DNA from: Eutreptiella sp. 'Long Island Sound 2002'
Lineage: Eukaryota; Euglenozoa; Euglenophyceae; Eutreptiales; Eutreptiaceae
Assembly (NCBI GenBank): GCA_964036045.1
Contig: OZ038398.1
Coordinates: 30,015,380-30,079,379, forward strand
Direction: 5' to 3'
DNA length: 64,000 nt
The notes under the pieces are model-generated. The model did not search any database, was not told the origin of the DNA, and saw nothing but the letters and a program-made list of their open reading frames with translations. Position numbers and translations under genes: made by a program. Each line of letters begins with the position of its first letter. The stretch's first letter is position 1. Shown here one piece after another: positions 20,228-36,064 of this stretch.

Positions 20228-22303
20228 TGATTGCTGTTGTTGTTGTGACATGCACGTTTACAATTTGCAAGGGTCACCATCACATCATTGGCCTCGTGAT
20301 TGGTGATTTGTATTGACTGTTTTGTTATCAGCTGTGCAATCGCTTGTAAGATCTTCCATTCAGATGGAAATTTCGGTCCCGTGGCCAGTGAGACCCCAAA
20401 TGATGCATGGGACATTGAATCTCACCCACTTTGAGCAAAGAGCTGGCAGCGGGGCCCCAGTACACTTGTAGCCATGTGCATGGGCGGATTTCACAGATGG
20501 CCAAAAACAGGCCCGAAATTGCCATTGTTTTCACACATGCCGTACTAGTTCGGGGGAAATATGCAGTTGTGATGACGGCCCCCCTCTGCAGGGTATTGAC
20601 ACAGCAAATGCTTGAAGGGCCCCCATGCCATGCAAGGCCTTCAACGCATATCAGCGTCTTCCCATCACCCACGACGCCAAACGTCCAAGGGGTGGGCAGA
20701 GGGTATGGCTGGCACAGGGAGGGCAGCCGCTGATTTTTAGCATCATGATTTTTGGTAATGGAAGTTTCAGCGGACATGATTTCCACACCGCCCTCCCTGG
20801 TATGGCTTGATTTGCAGTGCTGGGGTATCTGCTTCAAACCGCTAGGGGATGCACGTCACCTGAGGGCCAGAGTTGGCCTTGTCCCGCCAGCCCAACATGA
20901 AAACACTCAGCTCATTTTTCGGAGCTCTGGCATGAATGCAGGCCGTGTGGTCCCTGCAATCACTTCAAGGAGATGCAGGATGATGTGAGGGACGGTTTCG
21001 CTGTATGACAACCGCATGCCGGCTCCTGTGGCTGTGGGTTTTGCACGAGAAGGTCGGGTACAACCCTGTGGAAGGTGGTGCATGTGCTGTGGTTAGGGTT
21101 TTGGGGCATTTGGTCAGTGGGTCCAGTTTTACGAAAAGTGATCAGGAACCAGTAAGGTCAGTGCAGTCAGGGCTGTGGGCCGCCCAAGATGCAGAAAATC
21201 GCAGTTTCCAGGCTGATTCGCGGGACCTGCAAATGCTTCAAAGTCTCGCGTTTCCCGCAAGCCTTCTGTGAGTCCTGGGATGGGTTTGGGTCATCATCTC
21301 GGGACAGTACAAGTACTCGAGCACTGGGGACGCACGTAGCCCGATTAAGAGCTCGTGTAGCTTGGGACATAGATCTCGACATCTATCTCATCGTCTCAGT
21401 GGGATGTAGTTGTTGACGGAGCTGAAGCTCCGTCCGCAGCCCGTGTTGCTGTGGTGACGTCCCCCTGATCAGCAGCTTGGTGTACATGACGGCTATTGAT
21501 TTTACCCGGACAGTCCATAGGGAAATGTGTGGATCACAGTCAGGGATGTGCTTAGTGCTTGGCCTGCCCTCGGGGGGGTGAGGGGGAGACTGGGGGAGAG
21601 GGCAACAAAATGTGTGTGTACCTCCAATTATTGGGTTTGTAGTGAAACAAAATCACATGGAAGATCTTGTCAGATCAAGGTGATTTCCAAATTGCATTTG
21701 GGGGAATCGTGACGTTTCACAGCTGTTTTGTGGCCGCAAGCAGCTGAGGATGTGCTCAAACCTGCTCAACCAATGGGTCCCATCGTACCTTGGGCGTACG
21801 ATGGTTGTTCAGCCGCCCCGTACTTGGAACTGAGAACCCACACAACACCGTGCCTTTTAGTTGTTCAAACACCGGCAGGATGTGCCCAGATCTTGTGTCA
21901 AAATAGGCGCCCATCGCAATGCATTAAAAAAAAACCCCAAAAGGCCCAGTGTGCAGTGTTTTCCTGATCCGCCAACAAGCACACCAGCTCGTGCACATGC
22001 AGTTGTGATCGGGCACCCACCATCCAGCACGCCTGTCACATCTGGTGGGCTCAGACAGGTTAACAAAACAGGCCCAAGGCGCGGAAAACATTGATACGGT
22101 CGAACAAGTGGATTTATCATAATGCTATCTTCGATTCGAACTGCGGAACATTGCTGCATATGCAAACCAGGGCGTGCATGTGTGGAGCGCTTTGTGACCT
22201 GCTTGCGGCCGCCTGTCACATGTGGTGGGCTTGGATAGGCGGAATGACCAGGAACCAGTTGTAGTGCAGCAACATGGAGGTTTTGACACTTTGATGATTG
22301 TGA

Positions 22304-22489
<186 letters not shown>

Positions 22490-24565
22490 TGATTGCTGTT
22501 TTTGTTGTGACATGCACGTTTACAATTTGCAAGGGTCACCATCACATCATTGGCCTCGTGATTGGTGATTTGTATTGACTGTTTTGTTATCAGCTGTGCA
22601 ATCGCTTGTAAGATCTTCCATTCAGATGGAAATTTCGGTCCCGTGGCCAGTGAGACCCCAAATGATGCATGGGACATTGAATCTCACCCACTTTGAGCAA
22701 AGAGCTGGCAGCGGGGCCCCAGTACGCTTGTAGCCATGTGCATGGGCGGATTTCAAAGATGGCCAAAAACAGGCCCGAAATTGCCATTGTTTTCACACAT
22801 GCCGTACTAGTTCGGGGGAAATATGCAGTTGTGATGACGGCCCCCCTCTGCAGGGTATTGACACAGCAAATGCTTGAAGGGCCCCCATGCCATGCAAGGC
22901 CTTCAACGCATATCAGCGTCTTCCCATCACCCACGACGCCAAACGTCCAAGGGGTGGGCAGAGGGTATGGCTGGCACAGGGAGGGCAGCCGCTGATTTTT
23001 AGCATCATGATTTTTGGTAATGGAAGTTTCAGCGGACATGATTTCCACACCGCCCTCCCTGGTATGGCTTGATTTGCACTGCTGGGGTATCTGCTTCAAA
23101 CCGCTAGGGGATGCACGTCACCTGAGGGCCAGTGTTGGCCTTGTCCCGCCAGCCCAACATGAAAACACTCAGCTCATTTTTCGGAGCTCTGGCATGAATG
23201 CAGGCCGTGTGGTCCCTGCAATCACTTCAAGGAGATGCAGGATGATGTGAGGGACGGTTTCGCTGTATGACAACCGCATGCCGGCTCCTGTGGCTGTGGG
23301 TTTTGCACGAGAAGGTCGGGTACAACCCTGTGGAAGGTGGTGCATGTGCTGTGGTTAGGGTTTTGGGGCATTTGGTCAGTGGGTCCAGTTTTACGAAAAG
23401 TGATCAGGAACCAGTAAGGTCAGTGCAGTCAGGGCTGTGGGCCGCCCAAGATGCGGAAAATCGCAGTTTCCAGGCTGATTCGCGGGACCTGCAAATGCTT
23501 CAAAGTCTCGCGTTTCCCGCAAGCCTTCTGTGAGTCATGGGATGGGTTTGGGTCATCATCTCGGGACAGTACAAGTACTCGAGCACTGGGGACGCACGTA
23601 GCCCGATTAAGAGCTCGTGTAGCTTGGGACATAGATCTCGACATCTATCTCATCGTCTCAGTGGGATGTAGTTGTTGACGGAGCTGAAGCTCCGTCCGCA
23701 GCCCGTGTTGCTGTGGTGACGTCCCCCTGATCAGCAGCTTGGAGTACATGACGGCTATTGATTTTACCCGGACAGTCCATAGGGAAATGTGTGGATCACA
23801 GTCAGGGATGTGCTTAGTGCTTGGCCTGCCCTCGGGGGGGTGAGGGGGAGACTGGGGGAGAGTGCAACAAAATGTGTGTGTACCTCCAATTATTGGGTTT
23901 GTAGTGAAACAAAATCACATGGAAGATCTTGTCAGATCAAGGTGATTTCCAAATTGCATTTGGGGGAATCGTGACGTTTCACAGCTGTTTTGTGGCCGCA
24001 AGCAGCTGAGGATGTGCTCAAACCTGCTCAACCAATGGGTCCCATCGTACCTTGGGCGTACGATGGTTGTTCAGCCGCCCCGTACTTGGAACTGAGAACC
24101 CACACAACACCGTGCCTTTTAGTTGTTCAAACACCGGCAGGATGTGCCCAGATCTTGTGTCAAAATAGGCGCCCATCGCAATGCATTAAAAAAAAACCCC
24201 AAAAGGCCCAGTGTGCAGTGTTTTCCTGATCCGCCAACAAGCACACCAGCTCGTGCACATGCAGTTGTGATCGGGCACCCACCATCCAGCACGCCTGTCA
24301 CATCTGGTGGGCTCAGACAGGTTAACAAAACAAGCCCAAGGCGCGGAAAACATTGATACGGTCGAACAAGTGGATTTATCATAATGCTATCTTCGATTCG
24401 AACTGCGGAACATTGCTGCATATGCAAACCAGGACGTGCATGTGTGGAGCGCTTTGTGACCTGCTTGCGGCCGCCTGTCACATGTGGTGGGCTTGGATAG
24501 GCGGAATGACCAGGAACCAGTTGTAGTGCAGCAACATGGAGGTTTTGACACTTTGATGATTGTGA

Positions 24566-24751
<186 letters not shown>

Positions 24752-26827
24752 TGATTGCTGTTTTTGTTGTGACATGTACGTTTACAATTTGCAAGGGTCA
24801 CCATCACATCATTGGCCTCGTGATTGGTGATTTGTATTGACTGTTTTGTTATCAGCTGTGCAATCGCTTGTAAGATCTTCCATTCAGATGGAAATTTCGG
24901 TCCCGTGGCCAGTGAGACCCCAAATGATGCATGGGACATTGAATCTCACCCACTTTGAGCAAAGAGCTGGCAGCGGGGCCCCAGTACGCTTGTAGCCATG
25001 TGCATGGGCGGATTTCAAAGATGGCCAAAAACAGGCCCGAAATTGCCATTGTTTTCACACATGCCGTACTAGTTCGGGGGAAATATGCAGTTGTGATGAC
25101 GGCCCCCCTCTGCAGGGTATTGACACAGCAAATGCTTGAAGGGCCCCCATGCCATGCAAGGCCTTCAACGCATATCAGCGTCTTCCCATCACCCACGACG
25201 CCAAACGTCCAAGGGGTGGGCAGAGGGTATGGCTGGCACAGGGAGGGCAGCCGCTGATTTTTAGCATCATGATTTTTGGTAATGGAAGTTTCAGCGGACA
25301 TGATTTCCACACCGCCCTCCCTGGTATGGCTTGATTTGCACTGCTGGGGTATCTGCTTCAAACCGCTAGGGGATGCACGTCACCTGAGGGCCAGTGTTGG
25401 CCTTGTCCCGCCAGCCCAACATGAAAATACTCAGCTCATTTTTCGGAGCTCTGGCATGAATGCAGGCCGTGTGGTCCCTGCAATCACTTCAAGGAGATGC
25501 AGGGTGATGTGAGGGACGGTTTCGCTGTATGACAACCGCATGCCGGCTCCTGTGGCTGTGGGTTTTGCACGAGAAGGTCGGGTACAACCCTGTGGAAGGT
25601 GGTGCATGTGCTGTGGTTAGGGTTTTGGGGCATTTGGTCAGTGGGTCCAGTTTTACGAAAAGTGATCAGGAACCAGTAAGGTCAGTGCAGTCAGGGCTGT
25701 GGGCCGCCCAAGATGCAGAAAATCGCAGTTTCCAGGCTGATTCGTGGGACCTGCAAATGCTTCAAAGTCTCGCGTTTCCCGCAAGCCTTCTGTGAGTCCT
25801 GGGATGGGTTTGGGTCATCATCTCGGGACAGTACAAGTACTCGAGCACTGGGGACGCACGTAGCCCGATTAAGAGCTCGTGTAGCTTGGGACATAGATCT
25901 CGACATCTATCTCATCGTCTCAGTGGGATGTAGTTGTTGACGGAGCTGAAGCTCCGTCCGCAGCCCGTGTTGCTGTGGTGACGTCCCCCTGATCAGCAGC
26001 TTGGAGTACATGACGGCTATTGATTTTACCCGGACAGTCCATAGGGAAATGTGTGGATCACAGTCAGGGATGTGCTTAGTGCTTGGCCTGCCCTCGGGGG
26101 GGTGAGGGGGAGACTGGGGGAGAGGGCAACAAAATGTGTGTGTACCTCCAATTATTGGGTTTGTAGTGAAACAAAATCACATGGAAGATCTTGTCAGATC
26201 AAGGTGATTTCCAAATTGCATTTGGGGGAATCGTGACGTTTCACAGCTGTTTTGTGGCCGCAAGCAGCTGAGGATGTGCTCAAACCTGCTCAACCAATGG
26301 GTCCCATCGTACCTTGGGCGTACGATGGTTGTTCAGCCGCCCCGTACTTGGAACTGAGAACCCACACAACACCGTGCCTTTTAGTTGTTCAAACACCGGC
26401 AGGATGTGCCCAGATCTTGTGTCAAAATAGGCGCCCATCGCAATGCATTAAAAAAAAACCCCAAAAGGCCCAGTGTGCAGTGTTTTCCTGATCCGCCGAC
26501 AAGCACACCAGCTCGTGCACATGCAGTTGTGATCGGGCACCCACCATCCAGCACGCCTGTCACATCTGGTGGGCTCAGACAGGTTAACAAAACAGGCCCA
26601 AGGCGCGGAAAACATTGATACGGTCGAACAAGTGGATTTATCATAATGCTATCTTCGATTCGAACTGCGGAACATTGCTGCATATGCAAACCAGGGCGTG
26701 CATGTGTGGAGCGCTTTGTGACCTGCTTGCGGCCGCCTGTCACATGTGGTGGGCTTGGATAGGCGGAATGACCAGGAACCAGTTGTAGTGCAGCAACATG
26801 GAGGTTTTGACACTTTGATGATTGTGA

Positions 26828-27013
<186 letters not shown>

Positions 27014-29089
27014 TGATTGCTGTTTTTGTTGTGACATGCACGTTTACAATTTGCAAGGGTCACCATCACATCATTGGCCTCGTGATTGGTGATTTGTATT
27101 GACTGTTTTGTTATCAGCTGTGCAATCGCTTGTAAGATCTTCCATTCAGATGGAAATTTCGGTCCCGTGGCCAGTGAGACCCCAAATGATGCATGGGGAC
27201 ATTGAATCTCACCCACTTTGAGCAAGGAGCTGGCAGCGGGGCCCCAGTACGCTTGTAGCCATGTGCATGGGCGGATTTCACAGATGGCCAAAAACAGGCC
27301 CGAAATTGCCATTGTTTTCACACATGCCGTACTAGTTCGGGGAAATATGCAGTTGTGATGACGGCCCCCCTCTGCAGGGTATTGACACAGCAAATGCTTG
27401 AAGGGCCCCCATGCCATGCAAGGCCTTCAACGCATATCAGCGTCTTCCCATCACCCACGACGCCAAACGTCCAAGGGGTGGGCAGAGGGTATGGCTGGCA
27501 CAGGGAGGGCAGCCGCTGATTTTTAGCATCATGATTTTTGGTAATGGAAGTTTCAGCGGACATGATTTCCACACCGCCCTCCCTGGTATGGCTTGATTTG
27601 CACTGCTGGGGTATCTGCTTCAAACCGCTAGGGGATGCACGTCACCTGAGGGCCAGTGTTGGCCTTGTCCCGCCAGCCCAACATGAAAATACTCAGCTCA
27701 TTTTTCGGAGCTCTGGCATGAATGCAGGCCGTGTGGTCCCTGCAATCACTTCAAGGAGATGCAGGGTGATGTGAGGGACGGTTTCGCTGTATGACAACCG
27801 CATGCCGGCTCCTGTGGCTGTGGGTTTTGCACGAGAAGGTCGGGTACAACCCTGTGGAAGGTGGTGCATGTGCTGTGGTTAGGGTTTTGGGGCATTTGGT
27901 CAGTGGGTCCAGTTTTACGAAAAGTGATCAGGAACCAGTAAGGTCAGTGCAGTCAGGGCTGTGGGCCGCCCAAGATGCGGAAAATCGCAGTTTCCAGGCT
28001 GATTCGCGGGACCTGCAAATGCTTCAAAGTCTCGCGTTTCCCGCAAGCCTTCTGTGAGTCCTGGGATGGGTTTGGGTCATCATCTCGGGACAGTACAAGT
28101 ACTCGAGCACTGGGGACGCACGTAGCCCGATTAAGAGCTCGTGTAGCTTGGGACATAGATCTCGACATCTATCTCATCGTCTCAGTGGGATGTAGTTGTT
28201 GACGGAGCTGAAGCTCCGTCCGCAGCCCGTGTTGCTGTGGTGACGTCCCCCTGATCAGCAGCTTGGTGTACATGACGGCTATTGATTTTACCCGGACAGT
28301 CCATAGGGAAATGTGTGGATCACAGTCAGGGATGTGCTTAGTGCTTGGCCTGCCCTCGGGGGGGTGAGGGGGAGACTGGGGGAGAGTGCAACAAAATGTG
28401 TGTGTACCTCCAATTATTGGGTTTGTAGTGAAACAAAATCACATGGAAGATCTTGTCAGATCAAGGTGATTTCCAAATTGCATTTGGGGGAATCGTGACG
28501 TTTCACAGCTGTTTTGTGGCCGCAAGCAGCTGAGGATGTGCTCAAACCTGCTCAACCAATGGGTCCCATCGTACCTTGGGCGTACGATGGTTGTTCAGCC
28601 GCCCCGTACTTGGAACTGAGAACCCACACAACACCGTGCCTTTTAGTTGTTCAAACACCGGCAGGATGTGCCCAGATCTTGTGTCAAAATAGGCGCCCAT
28701 CGCAATGCATTAAAAAAAAACCCCAAAAGGCCCAGTGTGCAGTGTTTTCCTGATCCGCCAACAAGCACACCAGCTCGTGCACATGCAGTTGTGATCGGGC
28801 ACCCACCATCCAGCACGCCTGTCACATCTGGTGGGCTCAGACAGGTTAACAAAACAGGCCCAAGGCGCGGAAAACATTGATACGGTCGAACAAGTGGATT
28901 TATCATAATGCTATCTTCGATTCGAACTGCGGAACATTGCTGCATATGCAAACCAGGACGTGCATGTGTGGAGCGCTTTGTGACCTGCTTGCGGCCGCCT
29001 GTCACATGTGGTGGGCTTGGATAGGCGGAATGACCAGGAACCAGTTGTAGTGCAGCAACATGGAGGTTTTGACACTTTGATGATTGTGA

Positions 29090-29275
<186 letters not shown>

Positions 29276-31352
29276 TGATTGCTGTTTTTGTTGTGACATG
29301 CACGTTTACAATTTGCAAGGGTCACCATCACATCATTGGCCTCGTGATTGGTGATTTGTATTGACTGTTTTGTTATCAGCTGTGCAATCGCTTGTAAGAT
29401 CTTCCATTCAGATGGAAATTTCGGTCCCGTGGCCAGTGAGACCCCAAATGATGCATGGGGACATTGAATCTCACCCACTTTGAGCAAGGAGCTGGCAGCG
29501 GGGCCCCAGTACACTTGTAGCCATGTGCATGGGCGGATTTCAAAGATGGCCAAAAACAGGCCCGAAATTGCCATTGTTTTCACACATGCCGTACTAGTTC
29601 GGGGGAAATATGCAGTTGTGATGACGGCCCCCCTCTGCAGGGTATTGACACAGCAAATGCTTGAAGGGCCCCCATGCCATGCAAGGCCTTCAACGCATAT
29701 CAGCGTCTTCCCATCACCCACGACGCCAAACGTCCAAGGGGTGGGCAGAGGGTATGGCTGGCACAGGGAGGGCAGCCGCTGATTTTTAGCATCATGATTT
29801 TTGGTAATGGAAGTTTCAGCGGACATGATTTCCACACCGCCCTCCCTGGTATGGCTTGATTTGCACTGCTGGGGTATCTGCTTCAAACCGCTAGGGGATG
29901 CACGTCACCTGAGGGCCAGTGTTGGCCTTGTCCCGCCAGCCCAACATGAAAATACTCAGCTCATTTTTCGGAGCTCTGGCATGAATGCAGGCCGTGTGGT
30001 CCCTGCAATCACTTCAAGGAGATGCAGGGTGATGTGAGGGACGGTTTCGCTGTATGACAACCGCATGCCGGCTCCTGTGGCTGTGGGTTTTGCACGAGAA
30101 GGTCGGGTACAACCCTGTGGAAGGTGGTGCATGTGCTGTGGTTAGGGTTTTGGGGCATTTGGTCAGTGGGTCCAGTTTTACGAAAAGTGATCAGGAACCA
30201 GTAAGGTCAGTGCAGTCAGGGCTGTGGGCCGCCCAAGATGCGGAAAATCGCAGTTTCCAGGCTGATTCGCGGGACCTGCAAATGCTTCAAAGTCTCGCGT
30301 TTCCCGCAAGCCTTCTGTGAGTCCTGGGATGGGTTTGGGTCATCATCTCGGGACAGTACAAGTACTCGAGCACTGGGGACGCACGTAGCCCGATTAAGAG
30401 CTCGTGTAGCTTGGGACATAGATCTCGACATCTATCTCATCGTCTCAGTGGGATGTAGTTGTTGACGGAGCTGAAGCTCCGTCCGCAGCCCGTGTTGCTG
30501 TGGTGACGTCCCCCTGATCAGCAGCTTGGTGTACATGACGGCTATTGATTTTACCCGGACAGTCCATAGGGAAATGTGTGGATCACAGTCAGGGATGTGC
30601 TTAGTGCTTGGCCTGCCCTCGGGGGGGTGAGGGGGAGACTGGGGGAGAGTGCAACAAAATGTGTGTGTACCTCCAATTATTGGGTTTGTAGTGAAACAAA
30701 ATCACATGGAAGATCTTGTCAGATCAAGGTGATTTCCAAATTGCATTTGGGGGAATCGTGACGTTTCACAGCTGTTTTGTGGCCGCAAGCAGCTGAGGAT
30801 GTGCTCAAACCTGCTCAACCAATGGGTCCCATCGTACCTTGGGCGTACGATGGTTGTTCAGCCGCCCCGTACTTGGAACTGAGAACCCACACAACACCGT
30901 GCCTTTTAGTTGTTCAAACACCGGCAGGATGTGCCCAGATCTTGTGTCAAAATAGGCGCCCATCGCAATGCATTAAAAAAAAACCCCAAAAGGCCCAGTG
31001 TGCAGTGTTTTCCTGATCCGCCAACAAGCACACCAGCTCGTGCACATGCAGTTGTGATCGGGCACCCACCATCCAGCACGCCTGTCACATCTGGTGGGCT
31101 CAGACAGGTTAACAAAACAGGCCCAAGGCGCGGAAAACATTGATACGGTCGAACAAGTGGATTTATCATAATGCTATCTTCGATTCGAACTGCGGAACAT
31201 TGCTGCATATGCAAACCAGGACGTGCATGTGTGGAGCGCTTTGTGACCTGCTTGCGGCCGCCTGTCACATGTGGTGGGCTTGGATAGGCGGAATGACCAG
31301 GAACCAGTTGTAGTGCAGCAACATGGAGGTTTTGACACTTTGATGATTGTGA

Positions 31353-31538
<186 letters not shown>

Positions 31539-33615
31539 TGATTGCTGTTTTTGTTGTGACATGCACGTTTACAATTTGCAAGGGTCACCATCACATCATT
31601 GGCCTCGTGATTGGTGATTTGTATTGACTGTTTTGTTATCAGCTGTGCAATCGCTTGTAAGATCTTCCATTCAGATGGAAATTTCGGTCCCGTGGCCAGT
31701 GAGACCCCAAATGATGCATGGGGACATTGAATCTCACCCACTTTGAGCAAGGAGCTGGCAGCGGGGCCCCAGTACACTTGTAGCCATGTGCATGGGCGGA
31801 TTTCAAAGATGGCCAAAAACAGGCCCGAAATTGCCATTGTTTTCACACATGCCGTACTAGTTCGGGGGAAATATGCAGTTGTGATGACGGCCCCCCTCTG
31901 CAGGGTATTGACACAGCAAATGCTTGAAGGGCCCCCATGCCATGCAAGGCCTTCAACGCATATCAGCGTCTTCCCATCACCCACGACGCCAAACGTCCAA
32001 GGGGTGGGCAGAGGGTATGGCTGGCACAGGGAGGGCAGCCGCTGATTTTTAGCATCATGATTTTTGGTAATGGAAGTTTCAGCGGACATGATTTCCACAC
32101 CGCCCTCCCTGGTATGGCTTGATTTGCACTGCTGGGGTATCTGCTTCAAACCGCTAGGGGATGCACGTCACCTGAGGGCCAGTGTTGGCCTTGTCCCGCC
32201 AGCCCAACATGAAAATACTCAGCTCATTTTTCGGAGCTCTGGCATGAATGCAGGCCGTGTGGTCCCTGCAATCACTTCAAGGAGATGCAGGGTGATGTGA
32301 GGGACGGTTTCGCTGTATGACAACCGCATGCCGGCTCCTGTGGCTGTGGGTTTTGCACGAGAAGGTCGGGTACAACCCTGTGGAAGGTGGTGCATGTGCT
32401 GTGGTTAGGGTTTTGGGGCATTTGGTCAGTGGGTCCAGTTTTACGAAAAGTGATCAGGAACCAGTAAGGTCAGTGCAGTCAGGGCTGTGGGCCGCCCAAG
32501 ATGCGGAAAATCGCAGTTTCCAGGCTGATTCGCGGGACCTGCAAATGCTTCAAAGTCTCGCGTTTCCCGCAAGCCTTCTGTGAGTCCTGGGATGGGTTTG
32601 GGTCATCATCTCGGGACAGTACAAGTACTCGAGCACTGGGGACGCACGTAGCCCGATTAAGAGCTCGTGTAGCTTGGGACATAGATCTCGACATCTATCT
32701 CATCGTCTCAGTGGGATGTAGTTGTTGACGGAGCTGAAGCTCCGTCCGCAGCCCGTGTTGCTGTGGTGACGTCCCCCTGATCAGCAGCTTGGTGTACATG
32801 ACGGCTATTGATTTTACCCGGACAGTCCATAGGGAAATGTGTGGATCACAGTCAGGGATGTGCTTAGTGCTTGGCCTGCCCTCGGGGGGGTGAGGGGGAG
32901 ACTGGGGGAGAGTGCAACAAAATGTGTGTGTACCTCCAATTATTGGGTTTGTAGTGAAACAAAATCACATGGAAGATCTTGTCAGATCAAGGTGATTTCC
33001 AAATTGCATTTGGGGGAATCGTGACGTTTCACAGCTGTTTTGTGGCCGCAAGCAGCTGAGGATGTGCTCAAACCTGCTCAACCAATGGGTCCCATCGTAC
33101 CTTGGGCGTACGATGGTTGTTCAGCCGCCCCGTACTTGGAACTGAGAACCCACACAACACCGTGCCTTTTAGTTGTTCAAACACCGGCAGGATGTGCCCA
33201 GATCTTGTGTCAAAATAGGCGCCCATCGCAATGCATTAAAAAAAAACCCCAAAAGGCCCAGTGTGCAGTGTTTTCCTGATCCGCCAACAAGCACACCAGC
33301 TCGTGCACATGCAGTTGTGATCGGGCACCCACCATCCAGCACGCCTGTCACATCTGGTGGGCTCAGACAGGTTAACAAAACAGGCCCAAGGCGCGGAAAA
33401 CATTGATACGGTCGAACAAGTGGATTTATCATAATGCTATCTTCGATTCGAACTGCGGAACATTGCTGCATATGCAAACCAGGACGTGCATGTGTGGAGC
33501 GCTTTGTGACCTGCTTGCGGCCGCCTGTCACATGTGGTGGGCTTGGATAGGCGGAATGACCAGGAACCAGTTGTAGTGCAGCAACATGGAGGTTTTGACA
33601 CTTTGATGATTGTGA

Positions 33616-33801
<186 letters not shown>

Positions 33802-35878
33802 TGATTGCTGTTTTTGTTGTGACATGCACGTTTACAATTTGCAAGGGTCACCATCACATCATTGGCCTCGTGATTGGTGATTTGTATTGACTGTTTTGTT
33901 ATCAGCTGTGCAATCGCTTGTAAGATCTTCCATTCAGATGGAAATTTCGGTCCCGTGGCCAGTGAGACCCCAAATGATGCATGGGGACATTGAATCTCAC
34001 CCACTTTGAGCAAGGAGCTGGCAGCGGGGCCCCAGTACACTTGTAGCCATGTGCATGGGCGGATTTCAAAGATGGCCAAAAACAGGCCCGAAATTGCCAT
34101 TGTTTTCACACATGCCGTACTAGTTCGGGGGAAATATGCAGTTGTGATGACGGCCCCCCTCTGCAGGGTATTGACACAGCAAATGCTTGAAGGGCCCCCA
34201 TGCCATGCAAGGCCTTCAACGCATATCAGCGTCTTCCCATCACCCACGACGCCAAACGTCCAAGGGGTGGGCAGAGGGTATGGCTGGCACAGGGAGGGCA
34301 GCCGCTGATTTTTAGCATCATGATTTTTGGTAATGGAAGTTTCAGCGGACATGATTTCCACACCGCCCTCCCTGGTATGGCTTGATTTGCACTGCTGGGG
34401 TATCTGCTTCAAACCGCTAGGGGATGCACGTCACCTGAGGGCCAGTGTTGGCCTTGTCCCGCCAGCCCAACATGAAAATACTCAGCTCATTTTTCGGAGC
34501 TCTGGCATGAATGCAGGCCGTGTGGTCCCTGCAATCACTTCAAGGAGATGCAGGGTGATGTGAGGGACGGTTTCGCTGTATGACAACCGCATGCCGGCTC
34601 CTGTGGCTGTGGGTTTTGCACGAGAAGGTCGGGTACAACCCTGTGGAAGGTGGTGCATGTGCTGTGGTTAGGGTTTTGGGGCATTTGGTCAGTGGGTCCA
34701 GTTTTACGAAAAGTGATCAGGAACCAGTAAGGTCAGTGCAGTCAGGGCTGTGGGCCGCCCAAGATGCAGAAAATCGCAGTTTCCAGGCTGATTCGCGGGA
34801 CCTGCAAATGCTTCAAAGTCTCGCGTTTCCCGCAAGCCTTCTGTGAGTCCTGGGATGGGTTTGGGTCATCATCTCGGGACAGTACAAGTACTCGAGCACT
34901 GGGGACGCACGTAGCCCGATTAAGAGCTCGTGTAGCTTGGGACATAGATCTCGACATCTATCTCATCGTCTCAGTGGGATGTAGTTGTTGACGGAGCTGA
35001 AGCTCCGTCCGCAGCCCGTGTTGCTGTGGTGACGTCCCCCTGATCAGCAGCTTGGTGTACATGACGGCTATTGATTTTACCCGGACAGTCCATAGGGAAA
35101 TGTGTGGATCACAGTCAGGGATGTGCTTAGTGCTTGGCCTGCCCTCGGGGGGGTGAGGGGGAGACTGGGGGAGAGGGCAACAAAATGTGTGTGTACCTCC
35201 AATTATTGGGTTTGTAGTGAAACAAAATCACATGGAAGATCTTGTCAGATCAAGGTGATTTCCAAATTGCATTTGGGGGAATCGTGACGTTTCACAGCTG
35301 TTTTGTGGCCGCAAGCAGCTGAGGATGTGCTCAAACCTGCTCAACCAATGGGTCCCATCGTACCTTGGGCGTACGATGGTTGTTCAGCCGCCCCGTACTT
35401 GGAACTGAGAACCCACACAACACCGTGCCTTTTAGTTGTTCAAACACCGGCAGGATGTGCCCAGATCTTGTGTCAAAATAGGCGCCCATCGCAATGCATT
35501 AAAAAAAAACCCCAAAAGGCCCAGTGTGCAGTGTTTTCCTGATCCGCCAACAAGCACACCAGCTCGTGCACATGCAGTTGTGATCGGGCACCCACCATCC
35601 AGCACGCCTGTCACATCTGGTGGGCTCAGACAGGTTAACAAAACAGGCCCAAGGCGCGGAAAACATTGATACGGTCGAACAAGTGGATTTATCATAATGC
35701 TATCTTCGATTCGAACTGCGGAACATTGCTGCATATGCAAACCAGGACGTGCATGTGTGGAGCGCTTTGTGACCTGCTTGCGGCCGCCTGTCACATGTGG
35801 TGGGCTTGGATAGGCGGAATGACCAGGAACCAGTTGTAGTGCAGCAACATGGAGGTTTTGACACTTTGATGATTGTGA

Positions 35879-36064
<186 letters not shown>
